Positions 14,695 through 24,238 of a DNA stretch of 64,000 bases are shown one piece after another. The DNA comes from Phocoenobacter atlanticus (GTDB lineage Bacteria; Pseudomonadota; Gammaproteobacteria; Enterobacterales; Pasteurellaceae). The stretch is from the NCBI RefSeq assembly GCF_030764225.1, contig NZ_JASAXH010000003.1. One strand, given 5' to 3'. The notes below the pieces were generated by a model, which was not told the origin of the DNA, made no database searches, and worked only from the letters and a program-made list of their open reading frames with translations. Numbering within the stretch: position 1 is the stretch's first letter; every line of letters starts with the position of its first letter. Position numbers and translations under genes: made by a program.

Positions 14695-16494
14695 CTACTC
14701 CTTAGCTGCTTTTGCGGCTTTCTCAGCAGCTTCTGCTGCATCAGCTTCTGCACCATAAACACGTTTTGCTGGTTGTGAAGTGGTAATCTTCACATCACTA
14801 TATTTAATAGTTGGTGCAGCATCTTTGTTATAGTAAGCCAACGTATGTTGTAAATATTTTTCATCATCACGTTCTGTGTAGTCTAAACGCTGGTGTGCAC
14901 CACGAGACTCTTTACGCTCCAATGCTGAAGATGAAATAGCCTGAGCAACATCAAGGATATAACCCAACTCAATTTTATATAATAAATCAGTGTTGAATAC
15001 GCTTGAGGTATCTTTAATGCTGATTTTTTTGTAACGTTCTTTAAGTTCAGCAATTTTATTAACCGTAGTTTGCATACTTTCTTCTGTACGATAAATACCA
15101 CAGCCTTCTTCCATTGAATCACCCATCTCGTTACGGATTTGTGACCAAGACTCATCGCCTTCTTGACGAGCTAACTCGTGAACACGGGCTAAAATATCTT
15201 TTGCTTGTGCATCAATAACCGCTTGATTTGCAGGTGTTGCTTCTGATGCTACACGAGCTGCACCTTCCCCAGCTACACGACCAAGAACCGTTAATTCAGC
15301 AAGAGAGTTTGAACCTAAACGGTTTGCACCGTGCAAGCCTGATGATGCACATTCACCTACTGCGAATAAACCTTTAATAATGGTTTCAGATTGTTGATTA
15401 ACTTCAATACCACCCATTGTATAGTGAACAACTGGACGTACTGGAATTGGTGCTTCTGCTGGGTCAACCCCTTCATAAGCTTTAGATAATTCACAAATAA
15501 ATGGTAAACGTTCTTGTAAATATTTCGCCCCCAAGTGACGTAAATCAAGATGAACAATGTCCACCCCTTTTGCTGTTTTAAGGGTATTACCTTTTTTCCA
15601 TTCTTGCCAGAATGCTTGTGAAACTTTATCACGAGGACCAAGTTCCATATATTTATTTTCTGGTTTACCTACAGGTGTTTCAGGTCCTAGACCGTAGTCT
15701 TGTAAGTAACGGTAACCGTCTTTATTCACCAGAATACCCCCTTCCCCACGACAACCTTCTGTCATTAAGATTCCAGTATTTGGTAATCCTGTTGGGTGAT
15801 ATTGAACAAATTCCATATCACGCAATGGTACACCGTGACGATATGCCATAGATAAACCATCACCTGTTACGATACCCCCATTGGTATTGAAACGGAATGC
15901 ACGACAACCGCCACCTGTTGCGATAACAACCGCATTTGCATTGATTTGAACAAAAGTCCCTTCCATCATATTCATTGCGACACAACCACGTGCGTGACCA
16001 TCATCAGCAAGAATATCTAAAACGAAATGCTCATCAAAACGGATAATTTGAGGATATTTAATTGAAGTTTGGAAAAGAGTGTGTAATAAGTGGAAACCTG
16101 TTTTATCTGCAGCGAACCAAGTACGCTCAATTTTCATTCCACCAAAACGACGCACGTTTACACCGCCGTCATCTTTACGACTCCAAGGACAACCCCAACG
16201 TTCAAGTTGTGTCATTTCAACTGGAGAATGCTTAACAAAATATTCTACAACATCTTGTTCACATAACCAGTCCCCACCTGCCACAGTATCGTGAAAGTGT
16301 TTTTCATAAGAATCAGTTTCTTTAATTACCGCCGCTGATCCACCTTCTGCAGCCACAGTATGGCTACGCATAGGATAAACCTTAGAAATTAACGCTATTT
16401 TTAAATTTGGATTAGCCTCTGCTGCCGCAATCGCAGCACGTAAGCCACCACCACCAGCGCCCACAATCGCTACATCAACATTTACAGTTTGCAC
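14695..16494 (-). CDS. frdA: Fumarate reductase flavoprotein subunit
   Basis: Catalytic subunit reducing fumarate to succinate in anaerobic respiration, 599 residues. It has the FAD-binding GAGGGGLRAA loop, the covalent-FAD region RSHTVAAEGGSAA, the substrate segment VQYHPTGLPNTG, and HGANRLGSNSLAELTV. The C-terminal tail is Ala/Glu/Lys-rich. It is the first gene of frdABCD. The 224-base gap to the divergent epmA carries a CRP/FNR-type site. The adjacency of frd and epmA matches E. coli. Confidence 0.97.
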   Translation of the reverse strand: MQTVNVDVAIVGAGGGGLRAAIAAAEANPNLKIALISKVYPMRSHTVAAEGGSAAVIKETDSYEKHFHDTVAGGDWLCEQDVVEYFVKHSPVEMTQLERWGCPWSRKDDGGVNVRRFGGMKIERTWFAADKTGFHLLHTLFQTSIKYPQIIRFDEHFVLDILADDGHARGCVAMNMMEGTFVQINANAVVIATGGGCRAFRFNTNGGIVTGDGLSMAYRHGVPLRDMEFVQYHPTGLPNTGILMTEGCRGEGGILVNKDGYRYLQDYGLGPETPVGKPENKYMELGPRDKVSQAFWQEWKKGNTLKTAKGVDIVHLDLRHLGAKYLQERLPFICELSKAYEGVDPAEAPIPVRPVVHYTMGGIEVNQQSETIIKGLFAVGECASSGLHGANRLGSNSLAELTVLGRVAGEGAARVASEATPANQAVIDAQAKDILARVHELARQEGDESWSQIRNEMGDSMEEGCGIYRTEESMQTTVNKIAELKERYKKISIKDTSSVFNTDLLYKIELGYILDVAQAISSSALERKESRGAHQRLDYTERDDEKYLQHTLAYYNKDAAPTIKYSDVKITTSQPAKRVYGAEADAAEAAEKAAKAAKE

Positions 16495-16591
16495 AATATA
16501 CTCCTACTCTTTAGGGAAAAATTTATTCATTAAATATATGGCTAAATTGTGACATTTTTTCAAAAAAATTTATAACCTTTATTTACAGTTT

Positions 16592-16607
16592 TGTGATCTA
16601 TCTCAAA
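16592..16607. promoter_or_regulatory. CRP/FNR-type site upstream of frdA
   Basis: TGTGATCTATCTCAAA fits the CRP consensus TGTGA-N6-TCACA in eight of ten positions. Its core GTGAT-N4-CTCAA also approaches FNR (TTGAT-N4-ATCAA) with two mismatches. It lies about 98 bases from the frdA start, between frdA and epmA. Anaerobic FNR control of frd is established elsewhere; which protein binds here is open. Confidence 0.5.
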
Positions 16608-16718
16608 TTGTTTAGACCTTGCTATGCCTGTACTGATAACCAATCTCAACAATAGGGGTTTTTATCTAAAAATGATAGTGTTACAATCTCCCTTAGAATT
16701 TCACAGCGGTAACATTTT

Positions 16719-17702
16719 ATGGAAAATTTACAATTAGACGAAATAGATTGGATGCCTACAGCATCTATTGAAAATCTATTACAACGTGCAAAAATTATCA
16801 AAAATATACGACAATTTTTTACAGAACGAGGATTATTAGAAGTTGAAACACCTATCTTAAGTGAATTTGGGGTAACTGATATAAATCTTGTAACTTTTGA
16901 AACAAACTTTAATGCACCATTTTCAAATGAAGTTCAACAGTTACACTTAATAACAAGCCCTGAATATCATATGAAACGCTTACTTGTCGCAGGTTCTGGA
17001 CCTATTTTCCAGATCGGTAAAGTATTTCGCAATGAGGAAGCAGGAAAGAAACATAATCCAGAATTTACAATGTTAGAATGGTATCGTCCACATTTTGATA
17101 TGTATCGCTTAATCAATGAAGTGGATGATTTATTGCAACATATTTTAGATTGTGAACCAGCAGAATCCTTTAATTATCAATTTATCTTTCAACAGTATGT
17201 TGGATTAGATCCTCTTTCTGCTTCAAAAAAACAACTTATTGAGAAAGCTCGTGAACACGGTTTACAATGCAGTGATGATGAAAGCCGTAATATTTTATTA
17301 CAATTTTTATTTAGCGAGTTAGTTGAACCTAAAATTGGACAAGATAGACCTGTTGCCATTTTCCATTTTCCAGCCACTCAAGCGGCTCTTGCACAAATTA
17401 GTTCAGAAGATCATCGTGTTGCAGAACGTTTTGAATTTTATTTTAAAGGTATTGAAATCGCAAATGGCTTTCACGAACTACAAAATGCAGAAGAGCAAAT
17501 TCGCCGTTTTATGCAAGATAACATTGAACGTGAAAAATTAGGATTACCTCCTCAAAAATTGGATACCCGTTTTCTTACATCTTTAAAACAAGGAATGCCA
17601 GATTGTTCGGGAGTTGCACTTGGTGTCGATCGTTTATTAATGCTCGCAATGGATAAAGAGAATATTAATGAAGTGATTTCTTTTGGAATAACGGCAGCTT
17701 AG
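16719..17702 (+). CDS. epmA: Elongation factor P--(R)-beta-lysine ligase
   Basis: Class-II lysyl-tRNA-synthetase paralogue that attaches (R)-beta-lysine to EF-P, 327 residues (E. coli 325). It lacks the anticodon-binding domain and consists of the catalytic core: LITSPEYHMKRLLVAGSGPI, FRNEEAGKKHNPEFTMLEW, GIEIANGFHELQ and the C-terminal GVALGVDRLLML (motif 3). Location next to frd is the same as in E. coli (genX/poxA). Confidence 0.96.
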   Translation: MENLQLDEIDWMPTASIENLLQRAKIIKNIRQFFTERGLLEVETPILSEFGVTDINLVTFETNFNAPFSNEVQQLHLITSPEYHMKRLLVAGSGPIFQIGKVFRNEEAGKKHNPEFTMLEWYRPHFDMYRLINEVDDLLQHILDCEPAESFNYQFIFQQYVGLDPLSASKKQLIEKAREHGLQCSDDESRNILLQFLFSELVEPKIGQDRPVAIFHFPATQAALAQISSEDHRVAERFEFYFKGIEIANGFHELQNAEEQIRRFMQDNIEREKLGLPPQKLDTRFLTSLKQGMPDCSGVALGVDRLLMLAMDKENINEVISFGITAA

Positions 17703-17723
17703 TCACATAAAATAATCTAAAGT

Positions 17724-17777
17724 AAGCGGTATGATAATAATAAAAATTTGCAAATTTTTGCTAACATCATACCGCTT
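17724..17777. repeat. Uptake-sequence palindrome between epmA and the AGCS symporter gene
   Basis: AAGCGGTATGAT on the plus strand pairs perfectly with ATCATACCGCTT, giving a 12-base stem. Inside is a second perfect palindrome, AAAAATTTGCAAATTTTT. The minus-strand arm reads ACAAGCGGT. It lies between convergent genes and probably terminates both. Confidence 0.75.
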
Positions 17778-17806
17778 GTTGCTCTTTAATTATTTACTTT
17801 GTTTAT

Positions 17807-19168
17807 TTATTTACTTTGTTGCTTTATACGTTCAAAATAGTTTTTTGTTTCATCAATCACAATATGACGCAGTGCAATTAACGCAATTAAATTAGGGAAT
17901 GACATCAAACCATTTACTATATCAGCAATTGTCCAAATTGTTTGTAATTTAATCATTGGAGCAACAGCAATTAACAAAATAAAGATGATTCGATAAAATT
18001 TAATTCCTTTGGTGCGACCATTTGTCAAATAGACAAAACAACGTTCACCATAATAACACCAACCTAAAATGGTTGTGAATGCAAAAAAGACTAAACCTAC
18101 CGTTACTACAAGTGAACCAAAAGAACTGGATAACCCTGTTGCAAAAGCAAGATTAGTTAAAGCGGCACCTTCAACATTTCCTTGCCAAGTACCAGTAAGA
18201 ACAATCACTAATCCTGTCATTGTACATACAATAATGGTATCTAAAAATGTCCCTGTCATTGAGATTAATCCTTGACGTACTGGCTCATTGGTTTGTGCCG
18301 CTGCTGCGGCAATAGGAGCTGATCCCAAGCCTGATTCATTTGAGAAAATACCACGAGCGACACCAGATTGAATGGCTTGCATTACTGTAAAGCCTAACGC
18401 ACCACTTACTGCAGCCTCTGGGTTAAATGCCATTTTCACAATAAAGAGGATAGTTTCGAGTAATTTATCTGCATTTAGCACCAAGATCACAACAGATACC
18501 AAAATATAAGCAACTGCCATAAATGGCACAACGATACTTGCAATTTTAGAAATTCGTTTTACTCCCCCTAAGATAATGGAAGCAACGCAGAGTGTTAACA
18601 CGATACCACTCACAAAAATGGGTATGCTAAATGTATCCTGTAAGGCATGGGTAATTCCATTAATTTGAGGGAAAGTGCCTATGCCAAAAAATGCGACTAA
18701 AACACCAAATAATGCAAAAAGTTTTGCTAGCCATTTCCATTTTTCTCCCATCCCCATTTCAATATAATACATTGGACCACCAGAGATAAAACCATCCTTA
18801 TCTTTACCTCTAAATTTAATCGCAAGTAAACCTTCTGCATACTTAGTCGCCATTCCAAAAACAGCAATGATCCACATCCAAAATAACGCACCGGGACCTC
18901 CCGCCTGAATAGCCGTTGCCACTCCCACAATATTTCCTGTTCCAATTGTCGCAGCTAAAGCAGTAGATAAAGATGCAAAAGCAGAAATATCGCCTTTTTG
19001 ATTTGCCCCTTTTTCAGATTTAAAAATATATTTTAATGCTCGTGGCAGGCGAAATAGCTGAATAAGTTGTAGTTTAAAAGTGAAATAAATTCCAACCCCT
19101 GCAAGTAAAACAAGCAAAGGAGGTCCCCAGATAAAACTATCTATTGACTTTAAAATTGTGTCTAACAT
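17807..19168 (-). CDS. Sodium:alanine/glycine symporter (AGCS family)
   Basis: Inner-membrane amino-acid carrier, 453 residues, about ten helices. AGCS landmarks: the N-terminal SFIWGPPLLVLLAGVG, ALAATIGTGNIVGVATAIQ, the GGPGALFWMW segment, FSNESGLGSAPIAAAAA and GWCYYGERCFVYL. The gene is preceded by a tandem glycine riboswitch, which points to glycine (or glycine plus alanine) as the substrate. It is closest in type to YaaJ/AlsT/DagA-like proteins; I cannot choose a gene name. It is a single-gene unit ended by an uptake-sequence palindrome. Confidence 0.9.
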   Translation of the reverse strand: MLDTILKSIDSFIWGPPLLVLLAGVGIYFTFKLQLIQLFRLPRALKYIFKSEKGANQKGDISAFASLSTALAATIGTGNIVGVATAIQAGGPGALFWMWIIAVFGMATKYAEGLLAIKFRGKDKDGFISGGPMYYIEMGMGEKWKWLAKLFALFGVLVAFFGIGTFPQINGITHALQDTFSIPIFVSGIVLTLCVASIILGGVKRISKIASIVVPFMAVAYILVSVVILVLNADKLLETILFIVKMAFNPEAAVSGALGFTVMQAIQSGVARGIFSNESGLGSAPIAAAAAQTNEPVRQGLISMTGTFLDTIIVCTMTGLVIVLTGTWQGNVEGAALTNLAFATGLSSSFGSLVVTVGLVFFAFTTILGWCYYGERCFVYLTNGRTKGIKFYRIIFILLIAVAPMIKLQTIWTIADIVNGLMSFPNLIALIALRHIVIDETKNYFERIKQQSK

Positions 19169-19284
19169 TAAAAATTCCTCGTAAAAAATAACTTACAAGG
19201 TAAAGAAAAGTAGAAATGAAGCGGTTAGATTTTTATAAAAATTTACAAAAACTGTCACCCCTTTATAAGAAAGTGTTACTTTTC

Positions 19285-19520
19285 TCCCCTGTCCTTTTGC
19301 CTGAGCGTTTCACATAACCTCTTTTTAAAACCTTTATTTAAAATAAGTTATATTTTCGCCTTCGGCGTCCATTTTCCGATTTAACGGGTTGGATCTCTCC
19401 AAGGGTTCGTCCAGTAACTGTCCTCACTGTTATCGCTACTTAATATTCTCATTAAATAAACAACAGCACCTGAAAGATTTTTCCTCTTCGGTATGGCGTC
19501 ACCACCATTCTCCAGCTACC
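19285..19520 (-). ncRNA. Tandem glycine riboswitch (gcvT type)
   Basis: On the minus strand, aptamer 1 runs from about 19513: GCTGGAGAATGG, then ACGCC, CCGAAGAGG, TCTTTCAGGTGC and GAGGACAG near 19418. A short linker (TGGACGAACCC) leads to aptamer 2: TTGGAGAGATCC, then ACGCCGAAGGCG, ACGCTCAGGC and AAAAGGACAGG near 19289. These are the conserved core blocks of both glycine aptamers, including the typical short inter-aptamer linker. The leader continues about 120 bases to the AGCS symporter gene; the expression platform is not obvious. Confidence 0.93.
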
Positions 19521-19564
19521 TTCATCCGAACGTCTTTTTTAGTTAAAAATAAAAAAGAGAGGGA

Positions 19565-19592
19565 ATTTTAACAAAAAATTTATTTTTTTCAA
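19565..19592 (-). promoter_or_regulatory. Likely promoter of the riboswitch-symporter transcript
   Basis: On the minus strand TTGAAA (19592-19587) and TAAAAT (19570-19565) are 16 bases apart, just upstream of aptamer 1. The rest of 19593-19710, up to the uvrC stop, is AT-rich with nothing else recognisable. Confidence 0.5.
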
Positions 19593-19710
19593 CAATTATA
19601 AATACCAAAATTTAACCCATTGAAAGAGAGAGCGTAAATAACTAAACCTCACGGTTACATTGAATAAAAAATGTGCATTTTTAGTATCTAATTTAAATTC
19701 TAAATTATAT

Positions 19711-21555
19711 TTACCCATTTTGTAACACATCAAAAATGGTTTCTGCAAGGGCTGTTGAGATGCCTGGTACTTTAGCAATTTCTTCCACAGTCGCTGATTT
19801 AACACCTTGCATTCCTCCCAAATACTTTAATAATGCTTGACGACGTTTAGCACCAATTCCTGCGATAGATTCTAACCCACTTTCTGTAAAGGCTTTTTGA
19901 CGTTTTTTTCGATGCCCAGTGATAGCGTGATGATGAGATTCATCTCGGATATGTTGAATTAAATGTAACGCTAAACTATCTGGTGGTAGGTGTATTTCTT
20001 TATTCTGTTGTTTGCTGATAATTAAGGTTTCTAATCCTGCTTTACGCTCTACGCCTTTTGATACTCCAATAAGTAATGGGTGATCTTTATTCCAAGCCAC
20101 ATTTAACTTTTCAAAAGTCATTAAAGCTCGATTAAGTTGCCCCTTGCCTCCATCAATAAAAATAATATCTGGGATTTTATCTTCAGTAAGAGGTTTGTTA
20201 TAACGTTTTAAAAGTGCTTTTTCCATTGCTGCATAGTCATCTCCGCCAGTTATTCCTTCAATATTAAAGCGACGATAATCTGACTTTAATACTCCTTTTT
20301 GATCAAACACAACACAAGAAGCAACTGTTTGGTTTCCCATTGTATGACTGATGTCAAAACATTCCATTCGTTTAATTTCAGGTATATTTAATACTTCTTG
20401 CAGTGCTTGATAACGAGCTGCAATTTGTGAGTTTTGTTGCAATTTTTGTGCTAATGCTGAAGTCGCATTGGTATGTGCAAGGCGTAAATAACGCGCTTTT
20501 TCACCTCGCACAGTGCCATCAATAATAGTCACTTTTCTCCCAGCTTGCTCTGTGAGAATTTCATTCAAAGCAGTAACTTCCGTCAGTTTATGATTAATAA
20601 TAATTTGATTAGGAATAGTGCGATGTTGATTAATTTGTAGGTAAAATTGTCCGACAAAAGTATCACTTAATTCTGTTAAATCTGTATTACTCGGTACTTT
20701 TGGAAAGTAACTACGATTTCCGAGGACTTTACCTTGTCGCACAAATAGAATATGGACACAAGCAATGCCGTGCTGATACGCAATAGCAATAATGTCCAAA
20801 TCATCTAAACGTTCATTATCAACAAATTGTTTTTCTGTTACGGTTCGTACTGCTTGAATTTGATCCCGATAACGAGCCGCTTCTTCAAAATTTAAATTCT
20901 GTGCAGCTTGTTCCATTTTTTGTACAAGATGAGTAATAACCTGCTGATCTTTTCCTTGTAAAAATAAACGGACAAAATGTACTTGTTGATCATATTCATC
21001 ATCTGTGCAATAACCTTTCACACAAGGGGCTAAACAACGTTTAATTTGATATTGTAAACAAGGGCGAGAGCGATTTTTATAATAGCTATCTTGACATTGT
21101 CGTATTGGAAATAGTTTTTGTAATAGTGTTAAGGTTTCACGTACTGCTGTGGAATTTGGATAAGGACCAAAATATTCTCCTTTTACTTTTTTATTTCCTC
21201 GAAAAGAGGCAATACGGGGATGTTGATGATGAGTTAATAAAATATAAGGGTAAGATTTATCGTCCCGCAATAATACGTTATAACGAGGTTTGTGCTGTTT
21301 AATATAATTATGCTCTAATAGTAATGCTTCTGTTTCAGAATGAGTAAGAGTAATTTCAATATGAGCAATATTGGATACTAGTGCTTCTGTTTTACGACTA
21401 GTAAGGTTTTTTCTAAAATAACTGGCTAAACGCTTTTTTAGATCTTTCGCTTTTCCAACATAAATAATGGTTTGTTTATCGTCATACATACGATAAACCC
21501 CTGATGTATGAGGAATATTTTTTAGAAAAGCAATATGATCAAATGTGGTTGCCAT
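19711..21555 (-). CDS. uvrC: Excinuclease ABC subunit C
   Basis: Dual-incision nuclease of nucleotide-excision repair, 614 residues. Domains in order: GIY-YIG nuclease at about 15-95 (SGVYRMYDDKQTIIYVGKA), a Cys-rich linker (RQCQDSYYKNRSRPCLQYQ), the UVR motif that binds UvrB (NFEEAARYRDQIQAV), the RNase-H-like 5' nuclease (MECFDISHTMGNQTVASCV; FIDGGKGQLNRA), and C-terminal tandem helix-hairpin-helix (SIAGIGAKRRQALL; AKVPGIS). Complete and ordinary. Confidence 0.97.
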   Translation of the reverse strand: MATTFDHIAFLKNIPHTSGVYRMYDDKQTIIYVGKAKDLKKRLASYFRKNLTSRKTEALVSNIAHIEITLTHSETEALLLEHNYIKQHKPRYNVLLRDDKSYPYILLTHHQHPRIASFRGNKKVKGEYFGPYPNSTAVRETLTLLQKLFPIRQCQDSYYKNRSRPCLQYQIKRCLAPCVKGYCTDDEYDQQVHFVRLFLQGKDQQVITHLVQKMEQAAQNLNFEEAARYRDQIQAVRTVTEKQFVDNERLDDLDIIAIAYQHGIACVHILFVRQGKVLGNRSYFPKVPSNTDLTELSDTFVGQFYLQINQHRTIPNQIIINHKLTEVTALNEILTEQAGRKVTIIDGTVRGEKARYLRLAHTNATSALAQKLQQNSQIAARYQALQEVLNIPEIKRMECFDISHTMGNQTVASCVVFDQKGVLKSDYRRFNIEGITGGDDYAAMEKALLKRYNKPLTEDKIPDIIFIDGGKGQLNRALMTFEKLNVAWNKDHPLLIGVSKGVERKAGLETLIISKQQNKEIHLPPDSLALHLIQHIRDESHHHAITGHRKKRQKAFTESGLESIAGIGAKRRQALLKYLGGMQGVKSATVEEIAKVPGISTALAETIFDVLQNG

Positions 21556-21632
21556 ATAAATAAGATGTTAAGCGGTATGATGTTTCATAAAATTTACCAA
21601 ATTATAACAGACTTTCCACTTATCAAGATATA

Positions 21633-21667
21633 AAAAAACTGCACCTTAAAACAAGGTACAGTTTTGA
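21633..21667 (-). terminator. Terminator of secB
   Basis: AAAACTGCACCTT and AAGGTACAGTTTT pair with one internal mismatch around a short A-rich loop; a T-run follows on the minus strand. It lies between secB and uvrC. Confidence 0.85.
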
Positions 21668-21682
21668 GAAAACTAGACTAAA

Positions 21683-22186
21683 TTAATTAATCGTTTTTTC
21701 TTCTTCTGTTTCTTCTTCCTGCTGACTTTCTAAATAGTCCATAAATAGAGCATCAAAATTGACAGGTGCTAAATTAAGTGCAGGGAAAGTTCCACGATTG
21801 ACTAAACTTGCAACCAATTCTCTTGCATAAGGATACAGCATATTAGGGCAATGTGCCGCTAAACAATGTGCAAGTTGCACACCTTCAATGCCTTGAATAC
21901 TAAATACACCTGCTTGTTTTACTTCACAAATGAACGCCACGTCTTTTGACTCTTTCATTGTTGTTTTAATGTTAAGGTGTAAAGTGACTTCATAAATATC
22001 TTCTGCTAATTCTCTGGTTTCAGTATCTAATTCAAAACCTAAATCTGGCTCCCACTCTTGTTGAAAAATAGTTGGAAGATTTGGTGCTTCAAACGAAACG
22101 TCTTTAACATAAATACGTTGAATTTGAAGATCAAATTGTTGTTCTTCTTGCTGTTCTTCTGCTGCTACTTGATTTTCTTCAGACAT
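21683..22186 (-). CDS. secB: Protein-export chaperone SecB
   Basis: Cytosolic tetrameric chaperone delivering preproteins to SecA, 167 residues. The conserved blocks FDLQIQRIYVKDVSFEAPN, GVFSIQGIEGVQLAH and the CPNMLYPYARELVASLVNRG helix are present, followed by NLAPVNFDALF and an acidic tail rich in Glu. It follows yibN by 30 bases, the same yibN-secB order as in E. coli, so co-transcription is likely. Confidence 0.96.
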   Translation of the reverse strand: MSEENQVAAEEQQEEQQFDLQIQRIYVKDVSFEAPNLPTIFQQEWEPDLGFELDTETRELAEDIYEVTLHLNIKTTMKESKDVAFICEVKQAGVFSIQGIEGVQLAHCLAAHCPNMLYPYARELVASLVNRGTFPALNLAPVNFDALFMDYLESQQEEETEEEKTIN

Positions 22187-22216
22187 CGTTTTTTCCTTAC
22201 TTTGTTGATAATGGGG

Positions 22217-22666
22217 TTATTTATGTTTTTTAATTAAAGGTAATTTTTCAGCACTCCACGCACTAATACCTTCTTTTAATACATACACTTTTTCAAAACC
22301 TTGTTTAGTTAATATTGCCGCACTTGTACTTGCTGTTACACCAGTCGCACAAACTAAAATAACAGGACGGGTTTTGTATTTTTCAATGCGTTGAGTATTT
22401 TTACCTTTAATATCGGACGGTAATATATGTAGACTCTCAATGATATGTCCTGCTTTAAATTCATCGTCACTGCGTAAATCCAATACCACACCTTCTTCTT
22501 TATTAATTAAGTGTGTGAGTTGAGCGTTATTAATAATTTTAAATTTACTGGTTAATCCTTGATAAAAATTGATTATCAAAGCAACAAGTAAAGCAAACCA
22601 AGCAATAACCATAATAGTATGGTTTGAGGCAAACTGTTGAATTTCCTGAATTAATGTTGGGTCCAT
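22217..22666 (-). CDS. yibN: Membrane-anchored rhodanese-domain protein
   Basis: A 149-residue protein with one N-terminal membrane helix (about 17-34, VIAWFALLVALIINFY) and a rhodanese domain at about 45-145. Landmarks are VVLDLRSDDEFKAGHI and the active-site loop with Cys in VCATGVTAS. Sulfurtransferase activity is plausible but the acceptor is unknown. It sits directly upstream of secB, which matches E. coli yibN-secB. Confidence 0.88.
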   Translation of the reverse strand: MDPTLIQEIQQFASNHTIMVIAWFALLVALIINFYQGLTSKFKIINNAQLTHLINKEEGVVLDLRSDDEFKAGHIIESLHILPSDIKGKNTQRIEKYKTRPVILVCATGVTASTSAAILTKQGFEKVYVLKEGISAWSAEKLPLIKKHK

Positions 22667-22692
22667 AATTTCTCTCTATGATGATAAAATAA

Positions 22693-22736
22693 GAACGGCT
22701 ACTTTTAGTAAATTTTCCTCTAAAAGTAACCGCTTG
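22693..22736. repeat. Uptake-sequence palindrome between yibN and tig
   Basis: GGCTACTTTTAG on the left pairs with CTAAAAGTAACC on the right except for one base. The right arm extends into a complete ACAAGCGGT on the minus strand, while the left arm has AACGGCT in place of the uptake core. The inner ten bases are perfectly matched. It is immediately downstream of tig and may end its transcript. Confidence 0.6.
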
Positions 22737-22775
22737 TTTAATTATAAGACAACTGTCTTTTAACCTTTTAGAGAG

Positions 22776-24074
22776 CTAGCCTTGTTGTTTATTCATTACA
22801 TCATCAAATGACTGAGTTTTTTCAGTCACTTGAGCTTTTGCAAGAATACTTTCAACCGCTTGTTCTTCTAAAACAACATTGCGTATATTATCTGTTAATT
22901 GTTTATTTTTCGCATAGTATTCAATTACTTCTGCTGGATCTTCGTAAGCAGAAGCTAATTCCGCAATTTTCTCTTTTACAAGCTCTTCATCAACTTTTAC
23001 TTCATTTGCTGTAATCACAGATGAGAACAATAAACCAACTTGAACACGACGTTTCGCTTGTTCTGTAAATAACTCAGCAGGAAGTTGGGCTGCGACTTCA
23101 GGATTTCCACCGAATTGTTGTGCAGCTTGTTTACGTAACTCTTCAACTTCTTCATTAATAGCAGACTGTGGCACTTCAATCTCATTTTCAGCAAGTAAGC
23201 CATCAATTACTTGAGTTTTTACTTTTGAAATTACGGCATTTTTAAGTTCACGTTCCATATTACGTTTAATTTCTTCACGTAAGTCTGCAACTGTTTTCGT
23301 TTTACCAAAACGCTGAACAAATTCATCATTAACTTCTGGTAATTCCATTACTTCTACTTTTTTCAAGGTAATGGCAAATTTTGCTTCTTTACCTTTTAAG
23401 TTTTCTGCTTGGTAATCTTCAGGGAAGGTAACCATAATATCAAACTCTTCACCCGCTTTGTGACCAACGATGCCCTCTTCAAAACCTGGTATCATTTGTC
23501 CTTGACCCATTGCTAATGCGAAATCTGATGCTTTACCACCTTCAAATTCTTCACCATCAATAGAACCAACAAAATCAATAGTTACACGATCTTCTGCTTT
23601 AGCAGCTTCCACTGTTTCACTAAATGTTGCTTGTTGTTTACGTAATACGTCAATCATTTTATCGATATCAGCATCTGTAATTTCTACTACTGATTTTTCA
23701 ACTTTTATATTTTCTAAACCTTTTAATTCGATTTCTGGATAGACTTCAAAAGTTGCTGAGAATGTAAAATCTTTACCAATTTCATAGCTCTCAGGTGTAA
23801 ATGTTGGACGACCTGCAATATTGATTTTTTCCTTGATAATAACATCAAAGAATGCACGTTGCATATTATCGGATAAAACATCTTGACGTACAGATGCACC
23901 ATAGCGTTGCTCTAAAATAGTATGAGGAACCTTACCTTTACGGAAACCATCAATTTTGGCATTCTTTGCCACGCCTTTTAATTCTTGACGATATGCTGCT
24001 TCAATTTTATCAGCAGGCACAGTAATAGTTACACGGCGTTCTAAGCCTTGAGTTGTTTCAATTGAAAATGACAT
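22776..24074 (-). CDS. tig: Trigger factor
   Basis: Ribosome-bound chaperone and prolyl isomerase, 432 residues, the normal length. The ribosome-binding signature GFRKGKVP is at about residue 44 within FRKGKVPHTILEQRYG; the FKBP-type PPIase domain spans about 150-245 (RVTIDFVGSIDGEEFEGG; GMIPGFEEGIVGHKAGE as GQGQMIPGFEEG); the C-terminal helical arms follow. A coding uptake sequence (Glu-Gln-Ala-Val) lies near the end. Confidence 0.97.
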   Translation of the reverse strand: MSFSIETTQGLERRVTITVPADKIEAAYRQELKGVAKNAKIDGFRKGKVPHTILEQRYGASVRQDVLSDNMQRAFFDVIIKEKINIAGRPTFTPESYEIGKDFTFSATFEVYPEIELKGLENIKVEKSVVEITDADIDKMIDVLRKQQATFSETVEAAKAEDRVTIDFVGSIDGEEFEGGKASDFALAMGQGQMIPGFEEGIVGHKAGEEFDIMVTFPEDYQAENLKGKEAKFAITLKKVEVMELPEVNDEFVQRFGKTKTVADLREEIKRNMERELKNAVISKVKTQVIDGLLAENEIEVPQSAINEEVEELRKQAAQQFGGNPEVAAQLPAELFTEQAKRRVQVGLLFSSVITANEVKVDEELVKEKIAELASAYEDPAEVIEYYAKNKQLTDNIRNVVLEEQAVESILAKAQVTEKTQSFDDVMNKQQG

Positions 24075-24190
24075 TAAATTTAACCTCTGTCGGTATGTAA
24101 ATAAATGGATAAATAGGTGCTAATTGTAACGATCCCTTGCTTTGATGTCGAGGAATAAAATCACAACAGTTTATTATTTGAACAATACAA

Positions 24191-24226
24191 ATAAAAATAG
24201 GACGATTTTTTCGTCCTATTTTTATT
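24191..24226 (-). terminator. Terminator of the yidE-type gene
   Basis: AAAATAGGACGA and TCGTCCTATTTT form a perfect 12-base stem around TTTTT, with a T-run following on the minus strand, just past the transporter stop. Confidence 0.88.
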
Positions 24227-24238
24227 ATGATTTAAAAT

